From Aphanomyces cochlioides (taxonomy: Eukaryota; Oomycota; Saprolegniomycetes; Saprolegniales; Verrucalvaceae), in the NCBI GenBank assembly GCA_019828595.1, contig JAHQRK010000002.1:1178001-1242000 (forward strand): a stretch of DNA of 64,000 bases. Reading direction: 5' to 3'. The stretch's first letter is position 1. Each line of letters begins with the position of its first letter. The translations under genes and the position numbers were made by a program. Below, piece after piece: positions 54,026-64,000 of this stretch. Below the pieces are notes generated by a model that worked only from the letters and a program-made list of their open reading frames with translations, was not told the origin of the DNA and did no database searches.

Positions 54026-56592
54026 ATGGCATCGCCCGAATTGAGGCGCGGGAGCTCCAAGACGCAGCCAGAGCCGCTGGCTTCCATGGCTAGCTCAAAT
54101 GCAGATGCCATGCAAGGCGAGCTGCCTGGTAGTCCCGACGGTCTTGAAAAGTCGCCGCTGGAAGCTGTAGCAGCTTCAGTATCGTCAGCGCTTCACAAGC
54201 TCGAGCCGCGGCTGCATGTTCCAAGGCATTTGGATCTCTTCTCCCATGCGATTCACAACTACGTGGCAGAGATCGAGGCGAATTCGATTGCCCACGACGT
54301 CGTCGCAGGCCATGACCATCGGATCCACCATCCGCTCACGCACGCGTCGCTCGATTCATTTGTAGTCTTCCCAACGTCCACGACGACGATTTCGACCGTG
54401 AATGCGCTCTTGGACGACGCGCTCGTGCATCTTTTCTCGGTCGATGCGTCGGCCATGTCGCTCGAGACCAAGTACCATGACATTTGGCAAGACATTGACC
54501 GCGACCGCATGTCGAGAGACCGACAGCGGCTACAGCAACGATTCCGCCAGTGGAAACAAACGACGCATCTGCATAAACTTGTCCGTGGGAAGAGTCTGCG
54601 CGGCCATTTCCGCCGCGTGGCGCGATGCTTTGACCGTTGGCGCGTTCGAACAACTCAACGTCGTCGCGCTGCGGTGAAGTTCACCCTGGCCATGCAATCC
54701 CATCAAGCGCGGGTCTTTTCAGCGTGGCGACTCGCTTGTCAACGGCGGCACGAGGCTGGTCGACTTCGGAAAGATGCATTGGCTCGTCATTTAAAAGCGC
54801 ATTTCACGTCGTGGCGGCGTTTTGCTCGATGCAGTCGCGGTTTGCGTGGCTTGGTCTCCGCGCGGCACTTCGCCAGCGTCGAGTCGACTTTTCGAGTGTG
54901 GAAGGCCATGGTGCCTGTGCAGAAACGACAGCGGCAGGCCATTCATTTACTCCAAAAGACTGTCAGCGTCGCTTTGTCCACTCGCGGCTTCAGATCTTGG
55001 AAAGCTGCTGTCGTGCTGTGGCGAGCGGAAGAACTGCGCCGAAGAGAAGAGCTCAAGCGGCAGCGAGCGATCAAAGCCAGCGTGCTCCGGGCGTGGAAGC
55101 GTCGTGTCCATGTGAACCAGACCAGTGATGGACATTTGAAACGTGTGAAACGCTGGTGGCTAGCGCAATCCTTTAAGAGCTGGCGGCACCACTGGCTGGA
55201 CGCGAAATCGCATCAACCGACGACGTGGCCGCCTGAAATCGTCGGCCTTTGGCTCGTGGCGCTCTTCCAGCTGCCGCAGGAAGCCGCTGCGGGGTGCAAC
55301 GTCCATGGCCATGAGCTCTTGTCGCTGCTGTCCATCTTGGCTCAAACGAGGCAGCCGTTGAATCCTCTGCTAGAGCGGTTGCTGCCTAAGATGCCGCTTT
55401 TCTTTTGCTCGATGGATCACCGTGTCAAACTCTTGGATGCCATCGCGTCGCTCAAGAAATCCACAGCGACGCGGTTGTCCAAAGACATGCTGATGCAGCA
55501 GCGGCTGGCAAAGCTTGCGACAGTGACAGACTACGCCAGCTTGCGGCAATTCTGCGCTCAAGACCGCGACTTGGTGCTCTACGTCCGGCAGCTGGATACG
55601 ATGCGCGTGGATCAGTTCCTGGCGCTGGGACCAGAGTCGCTGGCGTCGGCCATGCAATGCCACCGGGAAGATCTTGTCGAGCTCTTCCTTACGGTCCAAA
55701 AACAACTTCGAATGGTGTGTGGATTACCAGGTTGAGCGCATCATCGTGGCATTGGTAGGCGTCAGGAAGTGGAGCTGTAAGACGAGCAGCAGGAGAAGAC
55801 GCGTATGTGCATTCTCGAGGCGATGGAAGCGGATGGAACGTCGCGGCGTGGCTGGAAAGCATGCGGCTCAGTCAATACGAAGGAACGTTTCGACGACACG
55901 GCATGACGTCCATTGAAGCCGTGCGCCATTTGACGCATGATATCCTTCGCCATGAGCTGCAAGTGCAGTCCAAGCTCCATCGCGATCGCATTCTTCAATT
56001 TGCCGCGCAGTTCACACACGCTGCGCCGGCAGCATTCCGGCTACGGTTGGCATTGGCTCATGTCGACGATGTTCCCAAGGCCGCCTCGCCAACACAGAGG
56101 AAACAGCAGAGGCAGCAGCCTGCCATGCTGCAGAAACAAGTCCGTACGCTCTTCTTTGCCGTCTGTCGGTGGTTGGAGAATGAGCCATCGCCAGCATCGC
56201 TTGAGCGGCTCTACTTGAGCATGCAGAGCAACTCCGAGGGTCACCACGTCTCGAAAGCTAGCTTTGCCCATGCGATTCGAGCCATGAACATTGGCCTAAC
56301 GTCTGCTCACGTGTAAGTCCGACGACGACCATCATGGCAAGGATGTTGACGTGTGGTTTCGTCTAGACATTCCATGTGGCAGGCGATGACGACAATCGGC
56401 CATGTCAACTATACCGAGTTCATGCATTTCTTCATCGACTTGTTTCAACAGCGCCGTGCAATGCTGGAGCTGGCGATTCAAACGCTCGAAGACTACAAGA
56501 ACAAGCCAGATTACACCGACCAGCTCCAGCAGCTCATGCATGCACTTGCTCGAGCGGGGGAGATCCTCATCGCGGCTGGAGTTGGTGTTTGA
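54026..56592 (+). CDS. Sfi1-like repeat protein with SAM and degenerate EF-hand regions
   Basis: Three exons. The first runs from ATG 54026 to about 55716; a 44-nt intron (GTGTGTGG...TTGGTAG) joins the SAM exon; a second intron at about 56315-56366 joins the last exon, ending GVGV at 56592. Residues about 170-410 hold eight or so centrin-binding Sfi1 motifs: RFRQWKQTT, CFDRWRVRT, VFSAWRLAC, HFTSWRRFAR, TFRVWKAMV, GFRSWKAAV, VLRAWKRRV, SFKSWRHHW. A helical region follows. Then a SAM domain (WNVAAWLESMRLSQYEGTFR...GMTSIEAVRHLT), and an EF-hand-like pair lacking full calcium ligands (LERLYLSMQSNSEGHHVSKA; GHVNYTEFMHFFIDLFQ). A basal-body or centrosomal role is likely by family. Confidence 0.82.
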
Positions 56593-56655
56593 GCGAAAAC
56601 GAGTGGCAAACAAGAAAAAAGGGGTCAAGATATTGTGTATCCATACTTACGTAGC

Positions 56656-57040
56656 CTATGCATGAGGGTTTCGCAAGACAAGGATGACGGAATCGCCACG
56701 GAGAAACATCTTGCTAATGAATCGCTCGACGTTTTTCGGTTTGCCCTTGCCTTTTGTCGATTTCGGCACTTCCGTCCACATTTCCTTGACATTTTCCAAG
56801 ACCCTACCGATGAAATATGAGTCTATGAGCTTCATCCAACGAGCAGTACATGTTGCAATGTCGGTCAAATGCCTTGACGCGAGCCAATAACTTATGGTTG
56901 TTTCGCACATTGATGAGTACTTGCGAGTTGTTCTTGACGCTTTGCATGAGCACAGACAACGGACCCGCAAGGAATTCTTCTTCCTCTTCCTTTGTGCCTC
57001 GCTTGTCGTCAATCCTACACACGTTCCATGAGTCTTCCAT
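56656..57040 (-). CDS. SNRPD2: Small nuclear ribonucleoprotein SmD2
   Basis: Core spliceosomal Sm protein. Two exons are clear: ...[20 protein letters not shown] and [20 protein letters not shown], then FDRHCNM, a 47-nt intron, and [40 protein letters not shown]. Sm1 and Sm2 motifs are conserved throughout. I start at ATG 57040 ([18 protein letters not shown]). A competing model uses an upstream ATG ([12 protein letters not shown]) with a very short intron. It ends PHA at 56656, 63 bp from the convergent Sfi1-like stop. Confidence 0.93.
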
Positions 57041-57696
57041 CCATATTCGTCCTGCCCTGACGTCGCCATGGGGATCTTCTCGATTGATTTCCACCTTTGC
57101 TTGAAATTGGAACAAAATTCACATTTTGTATCAGAAAATTGTATCAAATAGATTATTCTTAAAATAAAATGATATTTTTGCATTTAAATTTTATTCAATT
57201 CATCAAAATTAATTGAATTTTAATGAGAAAGTGTTCAATTTAAATCATCTCAGGGACAAATGTATCAAAATAGAAATGATATAATATTATGACATTTGTT
57301 CGTACAGCAATGCACTTTGATCAAAGCATTGGCAAACAAGTCGCTTCCGCAAAGGACTCGAGCGAGTGCAGGACTTCACCAGTTTGAAGAAAACGGTGAT
57401 ATCAGGCCACAGTGCAAGCATTATGTAAGATATACCTTTGTTAAAAAAAATACTGTAGGAAATGATATGTTTTAAATATATATTTCAATAATGCTATTAA
57501 TTTATGAAGTAAGTTTTATGATAACGAGATTTTAAGCTATCTCTTTGACTTGTGAACTTATATATTGTTAAAAATCATATTTTCGTTCATGTTTAGTTTT
57601 ATATTTTATAAACACAAAAACCTGTTTTAATTTATAAATGCCGATGTAGATTTTGGTTGGCTTGAAGAACAACCAGTCTTGCAACTTGAAGCACTC
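57041..57696. other. AT-rich divergent intergenic region
   Basis: 650 bp, strongly A+T rich from about 57120 to 57640 with no coding frame. Presumably holds promoters of SmD2 and the DCAF13-like gene. No TATCCGGATA site seen. Confidence 0.55.
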
Positions 57697-59253
57697 ATGA
57701 AGGTCAAGACCATCTCTCGCGTGGAGAGCACGTTCACACAGGAACTCGCGTCCGATCGGACCAAGATCCACCGCAACTTTGACCCGAACTTGCATCCATT
57801 CGAGCGTCCTCGTGAAGTACGTCGTCATTCTCATTGCAGGGTTGTTGACATTTTGGCTTTAGTACACCCGCGCGCTGAATGCCGTCAAGCTCGACAAGCT
57901 CTTCGCAAAACCATTCGTCGGAGCGCTTGATGGACACTGTGATAGTGTGAGCTGCTTTGCCACATCCAAAAAGAGTCTTGTGCAATTCGTCAGTGGTGCC
58001 TGCGATGGCGAAATTCGTCTGTGGGATCTCCCGCAACGCAAGTGCGTTTGGTCGGTCTATGGTCATGCTGGCTTTGTGCGTGGCTTGACCATTGCTCCTG
58101 ATGGAAATACATTTTTCTCATGCAGTGAAGACAAGTCGATCAAGCAATGGCGGATACAAATTGCTTCAAATACGGATGTACCAGAACCCATCCAGACTTT
58201 CCATGGCAAGGAATCATTCATGTATGAAAGCTCTCGGTCGCTATCGTCTCATGGTTGACTAGGGGCATTGACCACCACTGGAACAACTCAACTTTTGCAA
58301 CTTGCAGCTCGGTCGTCCAAGTTTGGGATCATCACCGATCAGATCCTATTCACCATTATTCTTGGGGTGCCGATTCCGTCACGTCTGTGAAATTCAACCC
58401 TGCCGAGGTAGACGCGACAACGACCTGGCAATACTAATGTTCCAAGGCGAGTTTATTGGCATCGATTGGCACGGATCGTGCTATCAACTTGTACGACACA
58501 CGTCTGGCTCAAAGTTTGCGCAAGGTGATCATGGAAATGCGCAACAATGCCCTTGCATGGAATCCCATGGAGCCTTACCACTTCACAGTGGCAAATGAAG
58601 ATCACAACTTGTACACATTTGACATGCGCAACTTGGAGAGAGCGCTTATGATCCACAAGGATCACGTTTCGGCTGTGATGGACGTTGCGTACTCGCCTAC
58701 GGGTAAGGAATTTGTCAGTGGCTCGTACGATCGAACGATTCGCATTTTCAATGTCCGCAGTGCCAAGAGCCGTGAAGTTTACCACACAAAGCGCATGCAA
58801 CGGTAGCGTTCATCATCTTCCTGGATGTGTTGTCTCATTCTTTGATGTAGCATTTTTGCTGTGCATTTCAGCGCTGACTCCAAGTTTGTCTTGTCTGGTA
58901 GTGACGATACGAACATTCGTATTTGGAAAGCTCAAGCCTCTCGAAATCTTGGCAAGGTAGACTTGCATTTCATGGCTCGCATGGCTTACTGATTGCATTA
59001 GTTGAATCCACGAGAGCGCAAGAAACTCGAGTACCAAGATGCACTCAAGAAACGTTATCGCCATTTGACAGAAGTGAAGCGCATTGCCAACCACCGCCAC
59101 GTGCCCAAAGCAATCAAGAAAGCGACGGCGGCCAAGCAAGAAGCGAAAGAACGCGAGACCAAGAAGATGGCCAACATTCGAAAACACTCGCGTCCTGGCA
59201 AAGTCCCCCATGTCGACATCCGCAAGAAGAGTGTCGTCCGCCAACTCGAATAA
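57697..59253 (+). CDS. DCAF13: DCAF13/Sof1 WD40 ribosome-biogenesis protein
   Basis: Small-subunit processome component (yeast Sof1). ATG 57697 gives MKVKTISRVESTFTQELASD, the conserved opening, then RTKIHRNFDPNLHPFERPRE. WD repeats follow through several short introns: GHCDSVSCFATS, FVSGACDGEIRLWDLPQRK, GHAGFVRGLTIAPDGNTFFS, VKFNPAEASLLASIGTDRAI, NNALAWNPMEPYHFTVANED, MDVAYSPTGKEFVSGSYDRT, and SADSKFVLSGSDDTNIRIWK. The C-terminal Sof1 domain is intact: LNPRERKKLEYQDALKKRYR, then HLTEVKRIANHRHVPKAIKK, with a basic tail ending VVRQLE. Introns lie near 57817-57862, 57951, 58224-58260, 58407-58447, 58806-58870 and 58957-59002. Confidence 0.93.
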
Positions 59254-59623
59254 ATATCAAACGTATCACCGTTCTGTATCAATTTTCAATTTTTCATTTA
59301 TTTCAAAAAAAAATTCACGAAAATACTCCTCGAAAAAATCATCCCTCAGAGCAAGCTCAGAGCTAATACGCATGGAATCATGAATACTACTACGCAAGAC
59401 TCGATTCCATCTTGCGTCAGGAGCACCTTGTCCTCTCTAGTAAAGTTCTCCAGATTGAGAATTTAGATTTTGTAGTCAATTTTTCAAAAATAAATTCTTT
59501 TTGATTATTTTGATTGGCTGAAATGAGATCTTGAGGAGACGCAATATCCGGATAAAATGTGTCATTGGACGTCTCTGCCATTTGATTGACCTGCTTCTAT
59601 CTCATTTCGCCACTTGGACCACG
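59254..59623. other. Intergenic with one TATCCGGATA site
   Basis: 370 bp. Apart from the palindrome at 59545-59554 and A/T runs near 59300-59330 and 59480-59510, nothing is recognised. Confidence 0.5.
59545..59554. promoter_or_regulatory. Exact TATCCGGATA palindrome upstream of small gene
   Basis: 69 bp before ATG 59624. Single copy. Confidence 0.5.
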
Positions 59624-59945
59624 ATGGGCGCCGGCATCCCAGACTCGCTGCCTCCTCCAGCTAAACCATCTCGTCAAGTACCGCTGGCTGCCCGCCGTCC
59701 GTTGGTAACCATTCCACCTTTGGATCTGTCGTGCTTGGGATCTCCGCGGTCTCCTTATGTGTGCATGAGTGCATCCGATCGTCGTAGTCAACACAAAGCA
59801 GAGCCGTCTTTTGCAAGAAGCAGTGATCGAGGTAAGACTGATCCCAACTTTTGACTTGCTAAGAAATGACGGCTTAATTCTAGGCAACGACACTGCCAAC
59901 ATGGGCTTTGATCGGCCTGTGCCAGCACCATCGGATGCTCCATAG
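59624..59945 (+). CDS. Small proline-rich protein of unknown function
   Basis: Two exons joined at GNDTANMGFDRP through a 51-nt intron (59832-59882 region) with GTAAGA donor and CTAG acceptor. About 90 residues. ATG 59624 is chosen because the frame upstream runs through the promoter palindrome. MGAGIPDSLPPPAKPSRQVP starts the protein. The middle holds PLVTIPPLDLSCLGSPRSPY, and the end is VPAPSDAP. No domain; low complexity, probably disordered. The stop is 24 bp from the convergent BTB-gene stop. Confidence 0.6.
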
Positions 59946-59969
59946 ACAAATGGCTCATGTGATAGATCT

Positions 59970-61361
59970 TTAAATCCGAATGTCACTCATGCTATATTGT
60001 TTTCGCCTCGATAGAAAGCCGTGGGGGTCTGCCAGTGGTGGAGACAATGGTCTTTGGCTTGAATAGCTGTCGTGATAGTGGCGCAGGTCTGGTTGGTAGT
60101 GACCTCTCGACGCTTCCCGCTGGTCATAATACCAGCGGTCATCTCGCTCGACCGGATTGTGGCGCGGTTGGACTTCGTACCGATCGTAATCTCTCCCGCG
60201 GCGGTAGTCATCGTCTTGTTGTCGATCGTAGTGCTGTCCATGTCGTCGATCTGGCTGATAATTGTACTCTCTTGGATCAGTGTAGCCGTCGTCGTAGCCA
60301 CGATGGGATGGATATGATCCAGGATGGCGCCGGTGATCGATAAAGTCGAGGGCTGGATCATATCCGCACTGATGATAGTGCGGAGGATGAGGATGCGCGC
60401 TTGAAGGAGGAGCCGATTGGACATCCAGGCGGCTGGTAGTTGTCTCATGGCGGAACGGGTGTACTCTTGGTGGTGGAGGGCGGACATCCATGTGTGCCCC
60501 CTTTGAGATGGACTGACGGCGTTGTTTTCCTTGGGGTGGGGCGGCTGTATGGTGCTGCGGAGGGGAGTTCTGGGTTTGCTTCTGTGTCGACCATTCGCGC
60601 TCGCCGACGTTTGGCACATACTGCCGCAGCGTTGCGTCATTGGACGGGATGTAGCTGTGATGGACTCTAGCTACGTCGGTCGTCGTGTGATTCTTGAGGA
60701 ACGCTTCAATGGCATGGCGAAGAAGCGTGATCCGGTAGTACGAGGCTTCATAATAGCTATGCAGAGGTCGTCTCAGAGGAACAAGATCATGGAGAGGACG
60801 TTGTACAGATCGCGCAAGACGTCGAGGGAGTCTGGCAGCGTCTTGTCACGGAGGAAGGCGTAGATATACTTGAAGATCCACCAGTCTCGATCAAAGTAGA
60901 AGTGACCTCTGGCGTCTCGAGCTAGCTTTGGCGACGTCGTGCAGAGCTGCGCCAGGATAGAAAACCGATCGCGCGTCCAAACCTTGACTGTCGATTTGAA
61001 CAGCTACGCAGAGAGGATGTCAACCAGCGACTTGATGAGACATCAACTTTGCCGCCGATGTTGAACTGCACGACTTCATCCGGCGGCATAAAGTCAAACT
61101 TCTCCGCGACCATCGCTTCAAATCTAGCGAGACAACGCAATTCTTTATGAGCCCAAGAAGATCCCAACGTACGTGGCTCGGTCTTTTTCATAGCACTGCT
61201 GGTACTTCTCGACGAGCACCCATTCCTCGCTCAGTTTCTTCTTCTCAAGTTCCAACTACACGAGTCGTTCTCAACGCGGAGAGCGTATGATTCCTTACCG
61301 CTTTTTCTTCACGTTCCAGGACTTCCCATTCCTGGCGATACTTATCCCTAGTGCCATCCAT
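59970..61361 (-). CDS. BTB/KCTD-like protein with Tyr/Asp/Arg-rich tail
   Basis: Exons join in phase through short introns. ATG 61361 gives MDGTRDKYRQEWEVLEREEK, then LELEKKKLSEEWVLVEKYQQ (coiled), FEAMVAEKFDFMPPDEVVQF and NIGGKVD, the start of a KCTD-type BTB/T1 domain. After a 39-nt intron come LFKSTVKVWTRDRFSILAQL, GHFYFDRDWWIFKYIYAFLR and DKTLPDSLDVLRDL, then after a 51-nt intron YYEASYYRITLLRHAIEAFL. The C-terminal 215 residues are disordered: Pro/His-rich (PPPPRVHPFRHETTTSR), then Tyr/Asp/Arg/Gln-rich (EYNYQPDRRHGQHYDRQQDD). An extra exon upstream of 61361 is possible. Likely a Cullin-3 adaptor or oligomeric scaffold, by family. Confidence 0.78.
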
Positions 61362-64000
61362 GACTTTGAGCTCGTAGACTGTCAAGATCTACTTGATATC
61401 ATCCATCAACACTCCAAGGATCGCGCCTCTTCAAGTCGAACGACACAACAGCCACGAAACGCCCGATTGCACCAAGATGAGAATGGCCTCGATAGCCACA
61501 TGTGGCCCACGATGGGAGACTACAGCAATGTCGGTAGCACCAAGGAAAGAACGCAATTTAGTTCAATGACTTTATTGAGAAATTTGTTAGGCTAACAGCT
61601 GAGATGCAGGCAAGGATGAAATGAACCACAGGAAGACGTTGGGTGGAGAGGAGTCTCAGGAAGATAACACAGAATTTTGTAACCCACATGGAGGATTCTG
61701 GACATATATATCTTCATCACAGACTGCTTGAAAGGATAAGCGCTTTGAAAGTTGTTGTCATAGACCGACTGTCACGATGGACAGAGGACATCAAAGACAC
61801 AGGGCAAAGTCAAGTCATCAAGTCCTTCATGGGTAAATTTGCAGAGAAGAAGAGGCTCATATGGTGATGCATGTTTTGTTTCCACACGTGATTTCAGAAC
61901 AGGTCTGTAAAATGTCTATAATCATAGCCTCGGGTAACGACAAGCAAACATAGAGATGAAGTCAGATATCTAATGGATCTTCTTCATTCTAGGTCGAGAA
62001 GGGGAATCCAATAAATGTATCATCACACTTGAAAGAAGAGCTCATAAACACAGGTGTATGAATCAACACGATGACGCAAGGGTAATTGCATTCAGTGTGG
62101 TGCATGAAGTTGTAATCATAGCTCAATGAACATGCAAAGATACACCCAAAAATACAAGATTGATCGACGAGATGTCAGCAAGACATTGTTGATGATGCAG
62201 TACAAGACAACTGCAGAATCCGTAGGACGCGCTGAATGCTTTAGCTTCTGTGATAAGTACCGGGTCCAAAAACCGGTCGGGCCCAACTTTTCAGCGGGGT
62301 CCGACGATTGCCGGCGTGGAGTTGAAAGAAGCAAAGACGCACACAGATACACACAAAGGGAGGAAGGACATCACACGAGATGGAAGGGTAAGCACTTTGA
62401 GTTGAAATCATCACAAATATATGTGAATCAAGAACACGGACCAAAGTATTTCACATCATTCCCTTGCACACACGCACGCAAATACATCCATACAGGTCGG
62501 AGTTGCTCATTTTATGGGTGATAGTGTATATCTTGATCTTCACGGCTAGTTGGTTCAAGCCTCAGCCAAAGGTTTGCATCAGCGCAACGTTTTCCACACA
62601 AACAGAAAGACACACATGGAGATAGCAACACATACGCAGAGGAAAAGACTCAGTGGTGCAATATAGTGATTCCGGATTGCAGCATTTCCTCACGGATTTC
62701 AGTAGAGGGAGCTGTGCATCATCTTTGTCTTCGTCGACATGTATCTCTCACCTGGTAAATCCGAAAATGGTTCTTCTGTGGCTGGGGTGGCGCGCTGAAG
62801 CGTCTCCTCCACTCGGTTATAAATAGATGGGAGAAATTTAAACTGGATTTAAGTATACTCTATTTGTTTCTATCGAGACCTGTTTATACTAGATTAAAGT
62901 ATACTCCATGGATTTTTATTGAAATTTAACGTGACATTTATTAAATGACAGCCTAATTCTATGTATTTTATCACCAGCCATTTTAACCATTTGGATTGGC
63001 TAAAAATTAGCGAATGACAAGATCGACGTCATGAATGGCTGTCTCCACTGACTGGGTTGATTACTTGAATGAGGTTGAAAGTTCAAGCGATGAGATTATC
63101 ACGATGGCTCACAGTAGATTTTGGAGAGAGTTCAAGACGAGCGTTCGTTTCTCGCTTCGACCATGTTCAGTGTCGATTGCTTGAGCTAAAGAACACTAAT
63201 TTGAATTTTTGGGATAAAAATTTCCCGCGGAAATTAACCGCCAAAATGGATTTGAATGCAGCCAATCAGATCGCAGAGTCGATATCCTCCATGTTGAACC
63301 GATAAAAGTTGTGGTGCAGCGCGGCTGGGAAGGTTTCCTCGAATGACTCGTCTAGTCGCAAGGAACTAGATGAGTTTATCGAGTGGAGCGATTGTCGAGA
63401 GCATTGTTTCCATGCAGTCTCGTCCACAAAGATCATAAACAATGGCCGTACCCTCCAGAAGATTTTGGGTCCTATCTGGAATGATCGCTCGAATCATGAA
63501 TGATGCAACGCCAATTAGACGATGACACACTCGGTAGCTCTTCTCTTGGTATGTAGGAAGTGGATAGCAACACTGAAATGCAACAGCGAGCGCATGATTG
63601 AACCATCGACGTTGGGAGACTTTCTATGGGTATTCATTTGTCGTGGGGTGTATTTCCATTTTAGAGCCATTCACACCAAGGCCGCGCATCATTCAATATG
63701 GTGGAAAAGCGTCATGCCCATTCAAGCTGTATCTGATAGAACAATCGGCTGCTTTCCTCTACCCCCGACCCTTCCAGATGACAGAAAGCCACAATGACAT
63801 CGGTCCGTGGGCTTCACCCGCGCTTTTTCAGTACGATTGACGTTTGTGAGAGCATGCAACGACTGAGACTCATGCAAGATGTACAGTCGACGCGAAAACG
63901 ACGTTCCATATCGATGGAGCGAATCGACGAAACTTGACGACTGACCAGGCTGTCAGGTGCTTTTACTCCCTTCGCTGTCACGTGAGATATGGATCTAATC
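61362..64000. other. Gene-poor right end
   Basis: 2.6 kb. Only short frames with no recognisable domain; the longest (62126-62521, plus, 131 codons) has no family signal. A 17-bp motif TTTAAGTATACTC / TTAAAGTATACTCC occurs twice at about 62846-62912. A GC-rich patch near 62263-62325 stands out. I cannot name a gene here. Confidence 0.45.

Noticed and set aside
62126..62521. 131-codon plus-strand ORF
   Set aside because: No domain, no splice partners and composition like neighbouring non-coding DNA.

Overview
This is a eukaryotic nuclear window, and everything in it points to an oomycete (stramenopile), most likely a saprolegnialean relative of Aphanomyces or Saprolegnia. The evidence is: dense genes on both strands; very short introns (about 37-64 nt, GT...AG, often ending TAG or CAG); myosins with IQ motifs and PDZ-like tails; TTTAGGG-like G-rich tracts; and a PIF/Harbinger element and a plant-type DD39D mariner copy. 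The organism is inferred, not proven. I saw no rRNA, tRNA, CRISPR array or bacterial operon.

Layout. 1-20 kb holds three paralogous myosins: A (minus, cut by the left edge), B (minus, 10.1-13.7 kb) and C (plus, 16.3-20.1 kb). Between A and B lie a broken mariner transposase, an ankyrin-like gene and a six-exon F-box/TPR gene. The 2.6-kb gap between B and C carries inverted and direct repeat arrays. 20-33 kb holds an internally duplicated membrane protein, a coiled-coil gene, an RGS+DENN protein and a SET-domain lysine methyltransferase. 32.5-39 kb holds two divergent mitochondrial class I haem peroxidases, a membrane-anchored histidine acid phosphatase and a bacterial-type BtuF/FecB-fold protein.

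38.7-46.0 kb is one very large CD36-family gene whose ectodomain is expanded by repeated modules. 46.9-49.5 kb is a complete PIF/Harbinger element with terminal inverted repeats, a 3-bp target duplication and two gene remnants. 51-61.4 kb holds a ROK fructokinase, a METTL21-like methyltransferase, a secreted temptin-like protein, an Sfi1-like/SAM protein, SmD2, DCAF13/Sof1, a small proline-rich protein and a BTB/KCTD protein. 61.4-64 kb shows no supportable gene.

Two patterns cut across genes. A palindrome, TATCCGGATA, often paired, recurs 40-150 bp upstream of start codons of unrelated genes and looks like a shared promoter element. All three transposon-derived coding regions have lost reading frame by single-base shifts or an equivalent break, whereas the intronless host genes (myosins and peroxidases) are intact. 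Exon boundaries given here were worked out by hand from splice signals and reading-frame continuity and have not been tested with transcripts.
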